Assembly (NCBI RefSeq): GCF_014637795.1
Contig: NZ_BMFD01000006.1
Coordinates: 178,745 to 242,744, forward strand
Direction of reading: 5' to 3'
Length of the DNA: 64,000 nucleotides
From: Belliella aquatica
GTDB lineage: Bacteria > Bacteroidota > Bacteroidia > Cytophagales > Cyclobacteriaceae
The notes beneath the pieces are model-generated. The model did not search any database and was not told the origin of the DNA. It saw only the letters and a program-made list of their open reading frames with translations. The position numbers and the translations under genes are program-made. Shown piece after piece: positions 45,725 to 54,577 of the stretch. How positions within the stretch are numbered: position 1 is the first letter of the stretch; every line of letters starts with the position of its first letter.

Positions 45725-46492
45725 ATGTGTCTAATAGCGTTTAATTGGAAAAATCACCCTGAGTACAAGCTGATACTCGTGGGGAATAGAGATGAGTTTT
45801 TTGAGAGACCTAGTGCCAGTTTGAGCAAATGGGAACAAGGTTTTTTTGCCGGAAAAGACCTAAAGGCAGGAGGGACCTGGATGGGAATGCATCCCAATGG
45901 TCGATTTGCTACTTTGACGAACTACAGGGATTTAAAGAACCCAAAAAAAGATCCTAAAACCAGAGGTAATCTGGTCAAAGACTTTTTGGAAAGTGAAATT
46001 TCTCCTTTGGAATATCTGAAAAGAATTGAAGCTGAAAAAGACAGTTATGAAGGTTTTAATCTTTTTGTAGGAGATCAAGACCATCTTTTTTACTTATCTA
46101 ATTATAAGGATGGCATAGAGGAAATTCAACCTGGACTTTACGGAATCAGTAATGCGCTCTTAGATACACCATGGACAAAGCTAGAAATCGCCAAAAATCG
46201 CTTAGTGCAAAATATTGAAGAAGGTCAGCTTGATTACGGTTCAATGTTTGAAGTAGTTCATTCAAAGAAAATGGATCCAGATGAGCTGCTCCCTGATACA
46301 GGTGCAACTTATCATCAAGAGAAGCATTTATCAGCGCAATTTATTCGAATAGATGATTATTACGGGACTGTAAATTCCACTGTGTTGCTTTGGAAACATT
46401 CTGGTGAAGTAGTGATGCTGGAGCGGACTTTTGATCAATTGAAAGGAGAGACTTCAGATTCTAAAGTAGAGTTTGAAGTATTCAAACCTTAA
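45725..46492 (+). CDS. NRDE family protein (TANGO2-like)
   Basis: A 255-residue protein starting MCLIAFNWKNHPEYKLILVGNRDEFFERPS. The Cys at residue 2 and the NRDE motif are the family signature. Blocks such as AGGTWMGMHPNGRFATLTNYRD and YGTVNSTVLLWK complete it. The cytoplasmic family is related to eukaryotic TANGO2 and its role is unresolved. I chose ATG 45725 because Cys-2 is conserved; 15 codons of upstream in-frame sequence cross the terminator hairpin at 45686-45712. Confidence 0.88.
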   Translation: MCLIAFNWKNHPEYKLILVGNRDEFFERPSASLSKWEQGFFAGKDLKAGGTWMGMHPNGRFATLTNYRDLKNPKKDPKTRGNLVKDFLESEISPLEYLKRIEAEKDSYEGFNLFVGDQDHLFYLSNYKDGIEEIQPGLYGISNALLDTPWTKLEIAKNRLVQNIEEGQLDYGSMFEVVHSKKMDPDELLPDTGATYHQEKHLSAQFIRIDDYYGTVNSTVLLWKHSGEVVMLERTFDQLKGETSDSKVEFEVFKP

Positions 46493-46526
46493 TTAAACAG
46501 ATTTTTATACACGAGGTTAATAGAGT

Positions 46527-47507
46527 ATGATGACAAATCAAGAAGAGATATTGGATGTGTTGGTCGTTGGGGCTGGCCCGATTGGACTGGCATGTGGGAT
46601 TGAGTGTGAGAAAGCAGATTTGAAATATTTGATTGTCGAAAAGGGAGTATTGACTAATTCACTCTATAATTACCCTTTGAATATGACTTTTTTCTCCACT
46701 TCCGATAAGTTAGAAATGGGAGGGATCCCTTTTATGTCCGTTTCACATAAACCGACTAGAACAGAAGCCTTGGAATATTACCGTAGGGTAGCCCAAAAGT
46801 GGAAGCTGAACATCAGGCTATATGAAGAAGTAAAGACATTGGACAAAAAGGAAGATATTTTTGAAATCGTCACTGCCAAAGGAACTTACTTGACTAGAAA
46901 TATCATCATGTCCACCGGATTTTATGATCTGCCAAATCTGATGAAAGTTCCTGGGGAGGATTTACCAAAAGTTTCCCATTATTATAAAGAGCCTTGGCCG
47001 TACATTGGTCAAAAAATCATTGTTGTTGGTGGTGCAAATTCAGCTGTGGATGTGGCACTTGAAACTTGGAGAAAAGGTGCTGAGGTCACCATGGTCCTGA
47101 AAAGTGACGGTATAGATGCAAATGTCAAATATTGGGTGAAACCTGATATAGAAAACAGAATCAAAGAAGGTTCTATCAAAGCTTTTTCAAATTCAATGAT
47201 CAAGGAAATTAGAGAAACTAAAGTTGTAATCACCACGCCTGATGGTGAAAAAGTCGTCGAAAATGATTTTGTCTTGGCGATGACAGGTTATGTTCCTAAT
47301 TTTTCGTTGTTAAATCAATTGGGAGTAGAATTGAGTTTGGATGATAAACGACAGCCTTGCTACGATCAAACCAACCAAGAATCAAATATCCCGGGAGTTT
47401 ATTTAGCTGGAGTAGTTTGTGGAGGGTTAAATACCAGAGAGTTTTTCATTGAAAACTCTATAGTCCATGCAGAGAATATAGTAGGACATATTTTGGGGAA
47501 AAGATGA
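46527..47507 (+). CDS. YpdA family putative bacillithiol disulfide reductase
   Basis: A 326-residue FAD/NAD(P)-binding oxidoreductase. LVVGAGPIGLACGIECEKADLKYLIVEKG (FAD motif, from residue 12), NYPLNMTFFSTSDKLEMGGIPF, IIVVGGANSAVDVALE (NAD(P)-binding, about residues 167-182) and GVYLAGVVCGGLNTREFFIENS near the C-terminus match YpdA. It is likely involved in recycling bacillithiol disulfide, in line with the bshA gene in the window. No CxxC is visible, as expected for YpdA. Confidence 0.9.
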   Translation: MMTNQEEILDVLVVGAGPIGLACGIECEKADLKYLIVEKGVLTNSLYNYPLNMTFFSTSDKLEMGGIPFMSVSHKPTRTEALEYYRRVAQKWKLNIRLYEEVKTLDKKEDIFEIVTAKGTYLTRNIIMSTGFYDLPNLMKVPGEDLPKVSHYYKEPWPYIGQKIIVVGGANSAVDVALETWRKGAEVTMVLKSDGIDANVKYWVKPDIENRIKEGSIKAFSNSMIKEIRETKVVITTPDGEKVVENDFVLAMTGYVPNFSLLNQLGVELSLDDKRQPCYDQTNQESNIPGVYLAGVVCGGLNTREFFIENSIVHAENIVGHILGKR

Positions 47508-47554
47508 TAAGCAAAAACATGATATTTTGCTATCTTTATTAAAAAACTGGCACT

Positions 47555-47776
47555 ATGGATATTCAGACTATAAAATTAGACTTAATACTCTGGCTTTCTC
47601 AATTGCAAGATGCTTCAGTTTTGCAGAAGTTACAGTCGGTAAAAGAAGAGCATGGATTTACTTTATCGGAAGCTCAGAAGAATCTTTTAGATGAAAGGCT
47701 CGAATCTTACAGAAATAATCCTGACGATTTACTAGATTGGGATGACCTTTTAAAAGAATTAGAAGATAAATTATGA
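47555..47776 (+). CDS. Putative antitoxin (addiction module component)
   Basis: A 73-residue acidic, helical protein: WLSQLQDASVLQKLQSVKEEHGFTLSEAQKNLLDERLESYRNNPDDLLDWDDLLKELEDKL. The C-terminal half with DERLxxYxxNP and WDxLLKEL matches the small antitoxin-type addiction module proteins. It overlaps the following toxin gene by 4 bases, the standard TA arrangement. Antitoxin DNA-binding was not identified. Confidence 0.82.
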   Translation: MDIQTIKLDLILWLSQLQDASVLQKLQSVKEEHGFTLSEAQKNLLDERLESYRNNPDDLLDWDDLLKELEDKL

Positions 47777-48078
47777 TCTTCAAAGTAAAATTATTGCCTG
47801 CTTCAAAAGAAGATATTGATGAAATTTTTTCTTGGTATGAAAAACAAAACAAAATAGCAGCAAAGAAATTTTTAATCGGCTTAAGATCAAAATTAAAATA
47901 CATACAAAAGCACCCTTTGCATTGTCAAGTTGTATACAAGGGAATTAGAACTATCTTAATTGATAAATTCCCACATAAAATATATTTTTTGGTTGAGGAG
48001 GACACTAGGTTAATAATTGTTTTTTCCGTTACTCACACAAGTAGAGATCCTGAGATTTGGAAGAAAAGGTTGAAATAA
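47773..48078 (+). CDS. RelE/ParE family toxin
   Basis: A 101-residue protein of the RelE/ParE toxin superfamily: EDIDEIFSWYEKQNKIAAKKFL at the N-terminus, then HPLHCQVVYKGIRTILIDKFPHKIYFLV and the C-terminal THTSRDPEIWKKR. The core R/K-rich strands and final helix fit the fold. The precise target (ribosome-dependent mRNA cleavage or gyrase) is not predictable. It overlaps the antitoxin gene by 4 bases. Confidence 0.87.
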   Translation: MIFKVKLLPASKEDIDEIFSWYEKQNKIAAKKFLIGLRSKLKYIQKHPLHCQVVYKGIRTILIDKFPHKIYFLVEEDTRLIIVFSVTHTSRDPEIWKKRLK

Positions 48079-48108
48079 CTCTCTGTAAAGAAATTATAAT
48101 TAACTTTT

Positions 48109-49446
48109 TTACCCCTTCTTTTTAGTCAAACTATGAATCATAAAAATCACTAGTCCTGCCCCTGTCCAGATAAAGGTATCTATAATTTCTTCTGCTTGTG
48201 TTCCTGAAAGAAGCCAAATGGTAAGCAGAATGCCTGCAATTGCCATTTGATTGCCATATCGGATTTTGAAAAATTTATCACTAGGAGGTTGGTTTTTGCG
48301 CAGCTTGATTAATGATGCACAGACCAGTGCATAAAGCAATAGTCTAGAGATCACTGATACAGCCAAGGAGTTCATAAATCCCCAAAATATGGCGACAAAG
48401 GCAACAAGTCCAGAAAAGAATAACAATGAAATATAAGGAGTAGCAAATTTGGGATGGATTTTTCCGAATATTTTTGGTAGTTGATCTTCCTCACTCAAGG
48501 CAAAGGGCAGTCTTGACCCACTTAATATTTGGACATTAAGCGTGCCCAAAATAGAAATTACAGCTCCAATTGTGATAAAAACACCTCCCCACCAGCCCAT
48601 AAATCCAGTAGCTGCATCAGCGAGTGGCTTGTCAGAACTTGCCAAATCTGGCAACGTACCTATCGATATGACCTGTATCAAAATGTAAATTCCAGCAATC
48701 ACAGCTGCGGCGGTAATCAATCCAAAAGGCAGGTTCTTCTTTGGATTGACAATTTCACCACTATTGACCAAGCCTGCCTCGAAACCTCCAAAGGCGAAAA
48801 TCAATAGGAGAGAAGCTGCTGAAAAGTCATTCAAACTTGGGACAGGACCACCTTTGAAGTTTTCAAAATCGATAAAAAAAAGACCGACAAGGATAAAAAC
48901 CAATAAAGGAAAGAGCTTTGCAATGGTAAGGATATTACTGACTTTAGCGGTGTTTTTGATCCCAATCCAATTGAAATAAGTGATCAAAGCGGTGATCAAT
49001 AGAATCATTCCCACTCGCACTTCAGGTTGATTGAATGAGTCTGAGAAAAACGAGAGGTACAAGACCATCAGATTGATCAAAGTCGCATAGCTGAATAACC
49101 TTGTCAACATCAAAAGCCACCCAATCACAAAAGCAAGAATGCTTCCGAAAGCTTTGTGCACATAGAGATAAGGTCCACCAGTCTGTTCAAATCTCGAGCT
49201 GACTTCCGCAAAGACCAAAATCAAAACCATCATCACAAAAGCACAAACCAAAAAAGCTAGGATAGAATAAGTGCCCGACAAAGCAAAAACCTTTGCTGGC
49301 AATGCAAATATTCCCGCTCCAATCACTGAATTGATGATCAAAAATACGAGATCCCATCTCTGAATGCCTCTTTTGAGGGATAGTGGATTTTTCAAAATTT
49401 TGGATTTTATTGAAATTGCTGACGCCTTGATTGCTGTTTTTCTCAA
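48109..49446 (-). CDS. APC family amino acid permease
   Basis: A 445-residue protein with about 12 hydrophobic segments. LVFLIINSVIGAGIFALPAKVF is the APC start, FAFGGFEAGLVNSGEIVNPKKNLPFG is the substrate-site block in TM6-7, and the RLLLYALVCASLIKLRKNQ stretch is in the C-terminal part. It imports or exchanges amino acids across the inner membrane. It stands alone and is not part of the TA pair next to it. Confidence 0.9.
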   Translation of the reverse strand: MRKTAIKASAISIKSKILKNPLSLKRGIQRWDLVFLIINSVIGAGIFALPAKVFALSGTYSILAFLVCAFVMMVLILVFAEVSSRFEQTGGPYLYVHKAFGSILAFVIGWLLMLTRLFSYATLINLMVLYLSFFSDSFNQPEVRVGMILLITALITYFNWIGIKNTAKVSNILTIAKLFPLLVFILVGLFFIDFENFKGGPVPSLNDFSAASLLLIFAFGGFEAGLVNSGEIVNPKKNLPFGLITAAAVIAGIYILIQVISIGTLPDLASSDKPLADAATGFMGWWGGVFITIGAVISILGTLNVQILSGSRLPFALSEEDQLPKIFGKIHPKFATPYISLLFFSGLVAFVAIFWGFMNSLAVSVISRLLLYALVCASLIKLRKNQPPSDKFFKIRYGNQMAIAGILLTIWLLSGTQAEEIIDTFIWTGAGLVIFMIHSLTKKKG

Positions 49447-49582
49447 AATCCCTCCCCTACAAGAGGTCTGAATTTTTGAGAAAAGGATTAAATCCTACCA
49501 AATAGATATGATTGAATTCAAAAGCAATCCTCAATCAGGCCAAAAAAATTACAATTTCCAAATCTGAATACACCAGTGGTTT

Positions 49583-50647
49583 TTATAAGAAATCTACATC
49601 TACGCTAAAAGGATATTTCATTAAATATTGAAGCGCATCTTCTATTAATAAATCTTCAAATAACACCTTATACAAATTCTCAGTTATTGGCGCCCGCATG
49701 CCGGTCCCTTCTACAAAAGTCTTCATCAGCCTTACTGTGTTGATCCCTTCTGCGACTTCCTGCATGGTATTTTGGATGGTTTCCAGACTTTCTCCTTGTG
49801 CCAGCCTGAAGCCTACCGTGTAGTTTCTGGAAAGTGTGGAGTTACATGTTGTCACCAAATCTCCAATTCCCGCCAAGCCTACAAATGACTTCAAACTTCC
49901 ACCGAGTGCATTTCCCAGGTAAATCAATTCTACCATTCCACGGGAAATCAATAAGCCTTTCGCATTTTCACCAAGACCCAAACCTGCCAATGCGCCCGCA
50001 GCTATAGCGATGATATTTTTCAATACCCCGCTCAACTCCACACCGATGATGTCAGAGTTGCCATAAACTTGGAATTTATCCGAGCGCAATAAGTTTTGAC
50101 CATGATGAATGACTTCATTGAATTTGCTTGCTACAACAGTTGCAGCTGGTTGACCTTTCGCTAGTTCTTTCGCTAAGTTAGGGCCGGCAAGACAGCCAAC
50201 TCTGACCACTACAGTTTCTTTGAGAATAACCTCACTCATCGTAAGAATATGCTCTCGCTTGATGACTTCCATGTCTGCAAGCGTTTTACCTTTCGGTAAA
50301 TTCAAACAAAGTCCTTTTGTACCGTGAATGATGATGTGATACGGATACAAATAAGGTGAAAATGCCCTCACTACTTCCTGAAAAGCACTCGAGGGAACCA
50401 TAAAAAACAAGATTTCACAAGATTTACAAAGCATCTCAGGATCTTGCGTTGCAAGGATGTTTTCACTTACAGGAGAGCCGTCTACACTATGCTCTTGGTT
50501 GATCTCGTCAACAAGCTCGGCTCTTCTTGCATAAGCTACAACAGGATTCTTTTCAGCAAGCATGTTGGCAATGGCAGTTCCGAAACTACCCATCCCTACT
50601 ACACCTATCGATTTGTTTTTAGAAGAGTTTTTCGAGGTCATATCCAT
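49583..50647 (-). CDS. gpsA: Glycerol-3-phosphate dehydrogenase [NAD(P)+]
   Basis: A 354-residue enzyme. GVVGMGSFGTAIANMLAEK (NAD-binding, from residue 15), HGTKGL, GPNLAKELAKGQPAATVVA, GVELSGVLKNIIAIAAGALAGLGLGENAKG and GLAGIGDLVTTC follow in the family order. It makes glycerol-3-phosphate for phospholipids. Start options are ATG 50647 and ATG 50641; either overlaps the upstream acyltransferase by 29 or 23 bases, indicating coupling. The pairing with an acyltransferase is functionally coherent. Confidence 0.95.
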   Translation of the reverse strand: MDMTSKNSSKNKSIGVVGMGSFGTAIANMLAEKNPVVAYARRAELVDEINQEHSVDGSPVSENILATQDPEMLCKSCEILFFMVPSSAFQEVVRAFSPYLYPYHIIIHGTKGLCLNLPKGKTLADMEVIKREHILTMSEVILKETVVVRVGCLAGPNLAKELAKGQPAATVVASKFNEVIHHGQNLLRSDKFQVYGNSDIIGVELSGVLKNIIAIAAGALAGLGLGENAKGLLISRGMVELIYLGNALGGSLKSFVGLAGIGDLVTTCNSTLSRNYTVGFRLAQGESLETIQNTMQEVAEGINTVRLMKTFVEGTGMRAPITENLYKVLFEDLLIEDALQYLMKYPFSVDVDFL

Positions 50648-52316
50648 CTAATCTGTTGTGGTAAAAATACAGAAGACTCATATCTTCGGTAATGATATTC
50701 CCTTGGCTGTCTTTTACCAAAGGGCGTTTTGCATGATACATGCCGACATTGTCCAGGCCATGTGCAATGATTTCATCGATTCCTTTCTTCAAATGAGGAG
50801 CAACATGGATTTTATTATTGGCTTTTAATTCAAAAATCTGATCCAATACACGCTGACATTCATTTTTGAAATCTTCATAGGGAATTACGATATCCTCTTC
50901 AGGAAGTCTCAAAAGGTTGAATAGATCCAGCTTTCTGTTAACTTTCTTGATCATCTGAAAAGCAGTGAAAGCCACCAAATGGGAGCTAAATACCCGATTA
51001 ATCAAGTGAAATTCTTGAACAATTCTATTCCCAAGTCTATTCGTATATTCCTCTTCTCTTTGGGGATCAACATTGATTTCCCCATCTGCGATGAAATAAT
51101 CTCGCGTTTTGATGATTCTTCCATTTTTATCTAAACTTTCCCCGTCTTTATCCACATAATGGCCGAGAACGTCCATAGCCCTTCCTACCGAAACTGAAAT
51201 ATCAGATCCTTTTGTGAAGAATTTGAAGAGGAATTTCGAAATCTTGTAAGAAGTAGAAAATTCATCCGATTCTGCATAATACCTTTCTTGACCAGTCATA
51301 CTCAAATATTCTTTGATCAAGCTTGGTGCTTCCAATACAAAGTGATAATTGATCGTGACAGGCACGATAAAAACCTTGCCACTGATATCATTGATTCCTT
51401 TTTGGTAGTTGGCCCTTTGTGCTTCTACTGCTGTGCTGAGCAAACCAAGTTTGAGTTTAGATTCGATCTTCCCGCTACGAGAACGAGTGCCTCCAGGGAA
51501 AAATAAACTGTGAACCCCAAATTGAATAGCTTCTGAAGAATAGGTTTTCAATGTCTCCAAATAAGGAAGATTCTTCTTTCTTCGATCTACTTTGTAAGCT
51601 CCGAGGGAATTCATGAAATAGGCGAAAATATCTATATTAAATAAATTCAGTCCCGCTCCATAAATGAAAGGTGGTAAACCCAAAACAGAAATAATCCATC
51701 CGATCAGGATACTGTCCAAGTTAGAAAAATGTGTTGGAACCATGATGATCGTTCCTCTTGATGCCAAATCCCGGAGTTGTTCTGTTTCTCCGATGATTTG
51801 AATTTTATCCTGTAAAGAATACTGATTGCTGAAAAGTCTCTTGAATCCTTTTACCCGGGCTGCATTGAGTAACCTCGCAAAGCCTGTGGTTATGATACTT
51901 CGGGTGAATTTGTAATGGGTATGTTTGAAATTACTGGCGATTTCTTCTGCATAGCGCATGGTGATATCATCCAATATGGTGATATATCTTTTTTTCTTCT
52001 CCGTTTTAGTAATTGAAGTATCAGCGCTAAGTTGAAGAAGTGAGGATTTGACAGTATTCCAAAACTCGTAATCATCATCAGGATCTACAGCCCAAGGATT
52101 CTGCTTGATCCGCAGTTTTTCACGGTACAAAGTTGTCTCTAACTCCTCTTTGAGTACCGCCATATTCCCACCTGTAAGTTCTAGGATTCTCCTTTTACTG
52201 GCTTCAGCCACATTTCTCACGAACTCTTTCCTGCTTTTGCTAAGTCGGACTACAGGCCACTCATCCTTTTGGGGAAGTATTGGTTCGTATCTTTTTTTGA
52301 TATAGTCGTCTGTCAA
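50619..52316 (-). CDS. PlsB-like glycerol-phosphate acyltransferase family protein
   Basis: A 565-residue protein with the LPLAT/PlsC-type acyltransferase signatures: VPTHFSNLDSILIGW (HX4D motif, at about residue 199) and SLFFPGGTRSRSGKIESKLKLGLLSTAV. The N-terminal part carries a helical region similar to PlsB, and a C-terminal helical extension follows. It probably acylates glycerol-3-phosphate or a lyso-phospholipid. Its gene overlaps gpsA, which would supply the substrate. Confidence 0.85.
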   Translation of the reverse strand: MTDDYIKKRYEPILPQKDEWPVVRLSKSRKEFVRNVAEASKRRILELTGGNMAVLKEELETTLYREKLRIKQNPWAVDPDDDYEFWNTVKSSLLQLSADTSITKTEKKKRYITILDDITMRYAEEIASNFKHTHYKFTRSIITTGFARLLNAARVKGFKRLFSNQYSLQDKIQIIGETEQLRDLASRGTIIMVPTHFSNLDSILIGWIISVLGLPPFIYGAGLNLFNIDIFAYFMNSLGAYKVDRRKKNLPYLETLKTYSSEAIQFGVHSLFFPGGTRSRSGKIESKLKLGLLSTAVEAQRANYQKGINDISGKVFIVPVTINYHFVLEAPSLIKEYLSMTGQERYYAESDEFSTSYKISKFLFKFFTKGSDISVSVGRAMDVLGHYVDKDGESLDKNGRIIKTRDYFIADGEINVDPQREEEYTNRLGNRIVQEFHLINRVFSSHLVAFTAFQMIKKVNRKLDLFNLLRLPEEDIVIPYEDFKNECQRVLDQIFELKANNKIHVAPHLKKGIDEIIAHGLDNVGMYHAKRPLVKDSQGNIITEDMSLLYFYHNRLDGYDLEKLF

Positions 52317-52465
52317 TGCTTTCAGGTTTTAGGGAACAACAAAGATAGTAAAAATTAGATTGGTCAAAGAGGGCATTCTTTGGCAAAGTAAACTTGTTTT
52401 TTGCAAACGTTTTCCCTTTTAGGGTGTTTCATTAGGGAATTATTAAACCAACGGCTTTGTCTAAC

Positions 52466-53476
52466 ATGGAATCCGTCGTATTATTGCAGCACCAACACGC
52501 TATGAAGCCTGACCTCAAACAAATACAGCAACCTATTGCCACGGAGATGGCGGAGTTCGAGAAGAAGTTTAGAGACTTTATGAAAAGTAAGGTCAAGCTA
52601 CTCGATCATATCACCAACTATATCGTCCGACGAAAAGGGAAGCAGATGCGTCCTATGTTTGTTTTTTTGACAGCCGGGGTGAGTGGTCAGATTTCCGAGT
52701 CTTCTTACCGTGGAGCAGCTTTGATCGAATTGCTACACACAGCTACATTGGTGCATGATGATGTAGTGGATGATGCCAATTACCGTCGTGGATTTTTTTC
52801 TGTCAATGCGCTTTGGAAAAATAAAATCGCTGTTTTAGTCGGTGACTATCTCTTATCCCGCGGATTATTGCTTAGCGTAGATAACGGAGATTTTGAATTG
52901 CTGAGAATTGTTTCTCACGCAGTTAGAGAAATGTCAGAAGGAGAATTGCTACAGATTGCAAAAGCAAGAAAACTAGACATCACTGAGGAAGTATATTATA
53001 CCATCATTCGTCAGAAAACTGCGAGTTTGATCGCTTCCTGCTGTGCTGTCGGGGCTGCTACTTCAGGTGCAGATGCTGTCATGGTTGAGAAAATGCGAGA
53101 TTTCGGTGAGAAAGTTGGAATGGCCTTCCAAATTAAAGATGATCTTTTTGATTATGGCGAAGATGAAATCGGAAAGCCGGTAGGGATTGATATCAAAGAA
53201 AAGAAAATGACGCTTCCGCTAATTTTTGCATTGAATAATGCCTCTTGGTTAGATAAAAAAAGGATCATTTACATGATTCGAAATAGAAATGAAGACAAAA
53301 AGGCAGTGAATGAAGTGATCGATTTTGTGAAAAAGTCTGGAGGACTTGACTATGCCAATAAAGTCATGAATACTTATTTTGAAGAGGCCTTAGCTCTGCT
53401 CAATGAATTTCCCGATTCAGAATACAAAACTTCGCTAGAAGGATTGGTGAGGTATACGATTGAGAGGAAAAAGTAG
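52466..53476 (+). CDS. Polyprenyl synthetase (long-chain prenyl diphosphate synthase)
   Basis: A protein of about 336 residues of the isoprenyl diphosphate synthase family. First aspartate-rich motif LVHDDVVDDANYRRG (DDxxD), second QIKDDLFDYGEDEIGKPVGIDIKEKKMTLPL (DDxxD). GKQMRPMFVFLTAG and RGLLLSVDNGDFELL support the call. It probably makes the menaquinone side chain, consistent with ubiE in the window. The start is uncertain: TTG 52457, ATG 52466 (used) or ATG 52502. Confidence 0.9.
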   Translation: MESVVLLQHQHAMKPDLKQIQQPIATEMAEFEKKFRDFMKSKVKLLDHITNYIVRRKGKQMRPMFVFLTAGVSGQISESSYRGAALIELLHTATLVHDDVVDDANYRRGFFSVNALWKNKIAVLVGDYLLSRGLLLSVDNGDFELLRIVSHAVREMSEGELLQIAKARKLDITEEVYYTIIRQKTASLIASCCAVGAATSGADAVMVEKMRDFGEKVGMAFQIKDDLFDYGEDEIGKPVGIDIKEKKMTLPLIFALNNASWLDKKRIIYMIRNRNEDKKAVNEVIDFVKKSGGLDYANKVMNTYFEEALALLNEFPDSEYKTSLEGLVRYTIERKK

Positions 53477-53489
53477 GTTCATTTTGTCT

Positions 53490-53512
53490 AAGCGTAGATT
53501 GCATCTACGCTT
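53490..53512 (+). repeat. Perfect hairpin downstream of the prenyl synthase
   Basis: AAGCGTAGAT (53490-53499) and ATCTACGCTT (53503-53512) are perfect arms with a 3-base loop. There is no strong T-run, so it is not a canonical terminator. GGAATTTGAAATTCC (53521-53535) is a further palindrome just downstream. This could be a copy of a dispersed intergenic repeat or a processing site. Confidence 0.55.
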
Positions 53513-53586
53513 TCATATCCACGGAATTTGAAATTCCAGAAAAAAAATAGCTAAGAAAAATCTTAATGTTCAAATTCTTTTCATTT

Positions 53587-53609
53587 ACTTTGTAATTCAA
53601 AGTACTTTA
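53587..53609 (+). promoter_or_regulatory. Operator ACTTTG-N5-CAAAGT-ACTTTA before the membrane gene
   Basis: The inverted repeat ACTTTG (53587-53592) and CAAAGT (53598-53603) is followed directly by ACTTTA, giving a nested AAAGTACTTT palindrome. It ends 5 bases before the ATG at 53615. A second copy of the same structure lies at 54542-54564. It probably binds the winged-helix protein of the same operon (inference). Confidence 0.7.
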
Positions 53610-53614
53610 TATCT

Positions 53615-54229
53615 ATGAGAAAACCAGAACAAGAGTTAGCTGAAATCAAAGCTATGATGGAGCGAAGCAGTCGCTTTTTGTCATTGAGTGGCTTGTCGGG
53701 TGTGTTGGCTGGAATCTATGCCTTAATCGGTGCTGGATTGGCATATTACTGGATTTATTTTCCATCATCCCCTTGGGGTGAAGGAGTGGAGTCATTAAAA
53801 TCTAGCGTAATTTTTCAAAGACTCTTGATCGTAGCTTTTGTAGTATTGGTGTTGGCTATAGGAACAGCAGGTTTGTTAAGTCAAAAAAGAAGCTCCAAGG
53901 CAGCCAATCAATTTTGGAGTCCTGCCAGCAAGCGTTTTATGAAAGCCTTATTTATTCCAGTAATCAGTGGCGGATTATTTGCTTTTTCATTGATGCATGA
54001 AGGACAGTTTGAACTGATCGCTGCTGCAACTTTGGTTTTTTATGGATTAGGTTTGATCAATGCTTCGCACTTTACCTTAAATGAGATCAAAAATCTTGGA
54101 TTTGGTCAATTGATCTTGGGCTTGATTGCAGCTTTCTTTCCTGCTTATGGATTGCTTTGTTGGGCTTTAGGTTTTGGAGTACTTCATGTGATCTATGGAG
54201 CAATCATGTATTACAAATACGAGCGATAA
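53615..54229 (+). CDS. Multi-pass membrane protein, unknown function
   Basis: A 204-residue protein with six hydrophobic segments (about residues 25-45, 68-88, 108-130, 135-150 and further to 195). The N-terminus is RKPEQELAEIKAMMERSSRFLSLSGLSGVLAGIY. No enzyme motif. It is the first gene of a four-gene operon with a winged-helix regulator, and operator-like sequence precedes it. It could be a sensor or a target of the regulator; the sequence does not tell. Confidence 0.75.
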   Translation: MRKPEQELAEIKAMMERSSRFLSLSGLSGVLAGIYALIGAGLAYYWIYFPSSPWGEGVESLKSSVIFQRLLIVAFVVLVLAIGTAGLLSQKRSSKAANQFWSPASKRFMKALFIPVISGGLFAFSLMHEGQFELIAAATLVFYGLGLINASHFTLNEIKNLGFGQLILGLIAAFFPAYGLLCWALGFGVLHVIYGAIMYYKYER

Positions 54230-54524
54230 GGTGAAAGGTAACTACGACAAAGCTTTTGAGAATATCGTCAGACTGCGCGTGATGTCCGTCCTGATGGCCA
54301 ATGAACAATATGATTTCAATGGCTTCAAGGAATTGATGGGAGTAACTGATGGCAATCTCTCTTCACATCTGCGAACTTTGGAGAAACAAGGTTATGTGGA
54401 AGTCGAAAAGTCATTTGTCGGGCGAAAGCCGCAAAGTAACTACAGTGCGACAACAGCAGGAAAAGTAGCCTTTCAAAATCACCTTAATTATCTTGAAAAT
54501 TTAATCAACCAAAATAAAGAGTAA
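54195..54524 (+). CDS. Winged-helix transcriptional regulator
   Basis: A small DNA-binding protein of about 97-109 residues: FENIVRLRVMSVLMANEQYDFNGFKELMGVTDGNLSSHLRTLEKQGYVEVEKSFVGRKPQSNYSATTAGKVAF is a MarR/ArsR-type winged helix (recognition helix TDGNLSSHLRTLEKQG). The start may be ATG 54195, overlapping the upstream gene by 35 bases, or GTG 54231 just after the TAA of that gene. It is the likely autoregulator acting at the two ACTTTG operators. Confidence 0.85.
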   Translation: MEQSCITNTSDKVKGNYDKAFENIVRLRVMSVLMANEQYDFNGFKELMGVTDGNLSSHLRTLEKQGYVEVEKSFVGRKPQSNYSATTAGKVAFQNHLNYLENLINQNKE

Positions 54525-54541
54525 AAAAATTTTAAACATAT

Positions 54542-54564
54542 ACTTTGAAAAACAAAGTACTTTA
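54542..54564 (+). promoter_or_regulatory. Second ACTTTG-N5-CAAAGT-ACTTTA operator
   Basis: ACTTTG (54542-54547) and CAAAGT (54553-54558), then ACTTTA (54559-54564), with the same spacer length as the operator at 53587-53609. It lies after the regulator gene and before the next small membrane protein, so part of the operon could have an independent regulated promoter. Confidence 0.7.
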
Positions 54565-54577
54565 AACTAAATAGGAT

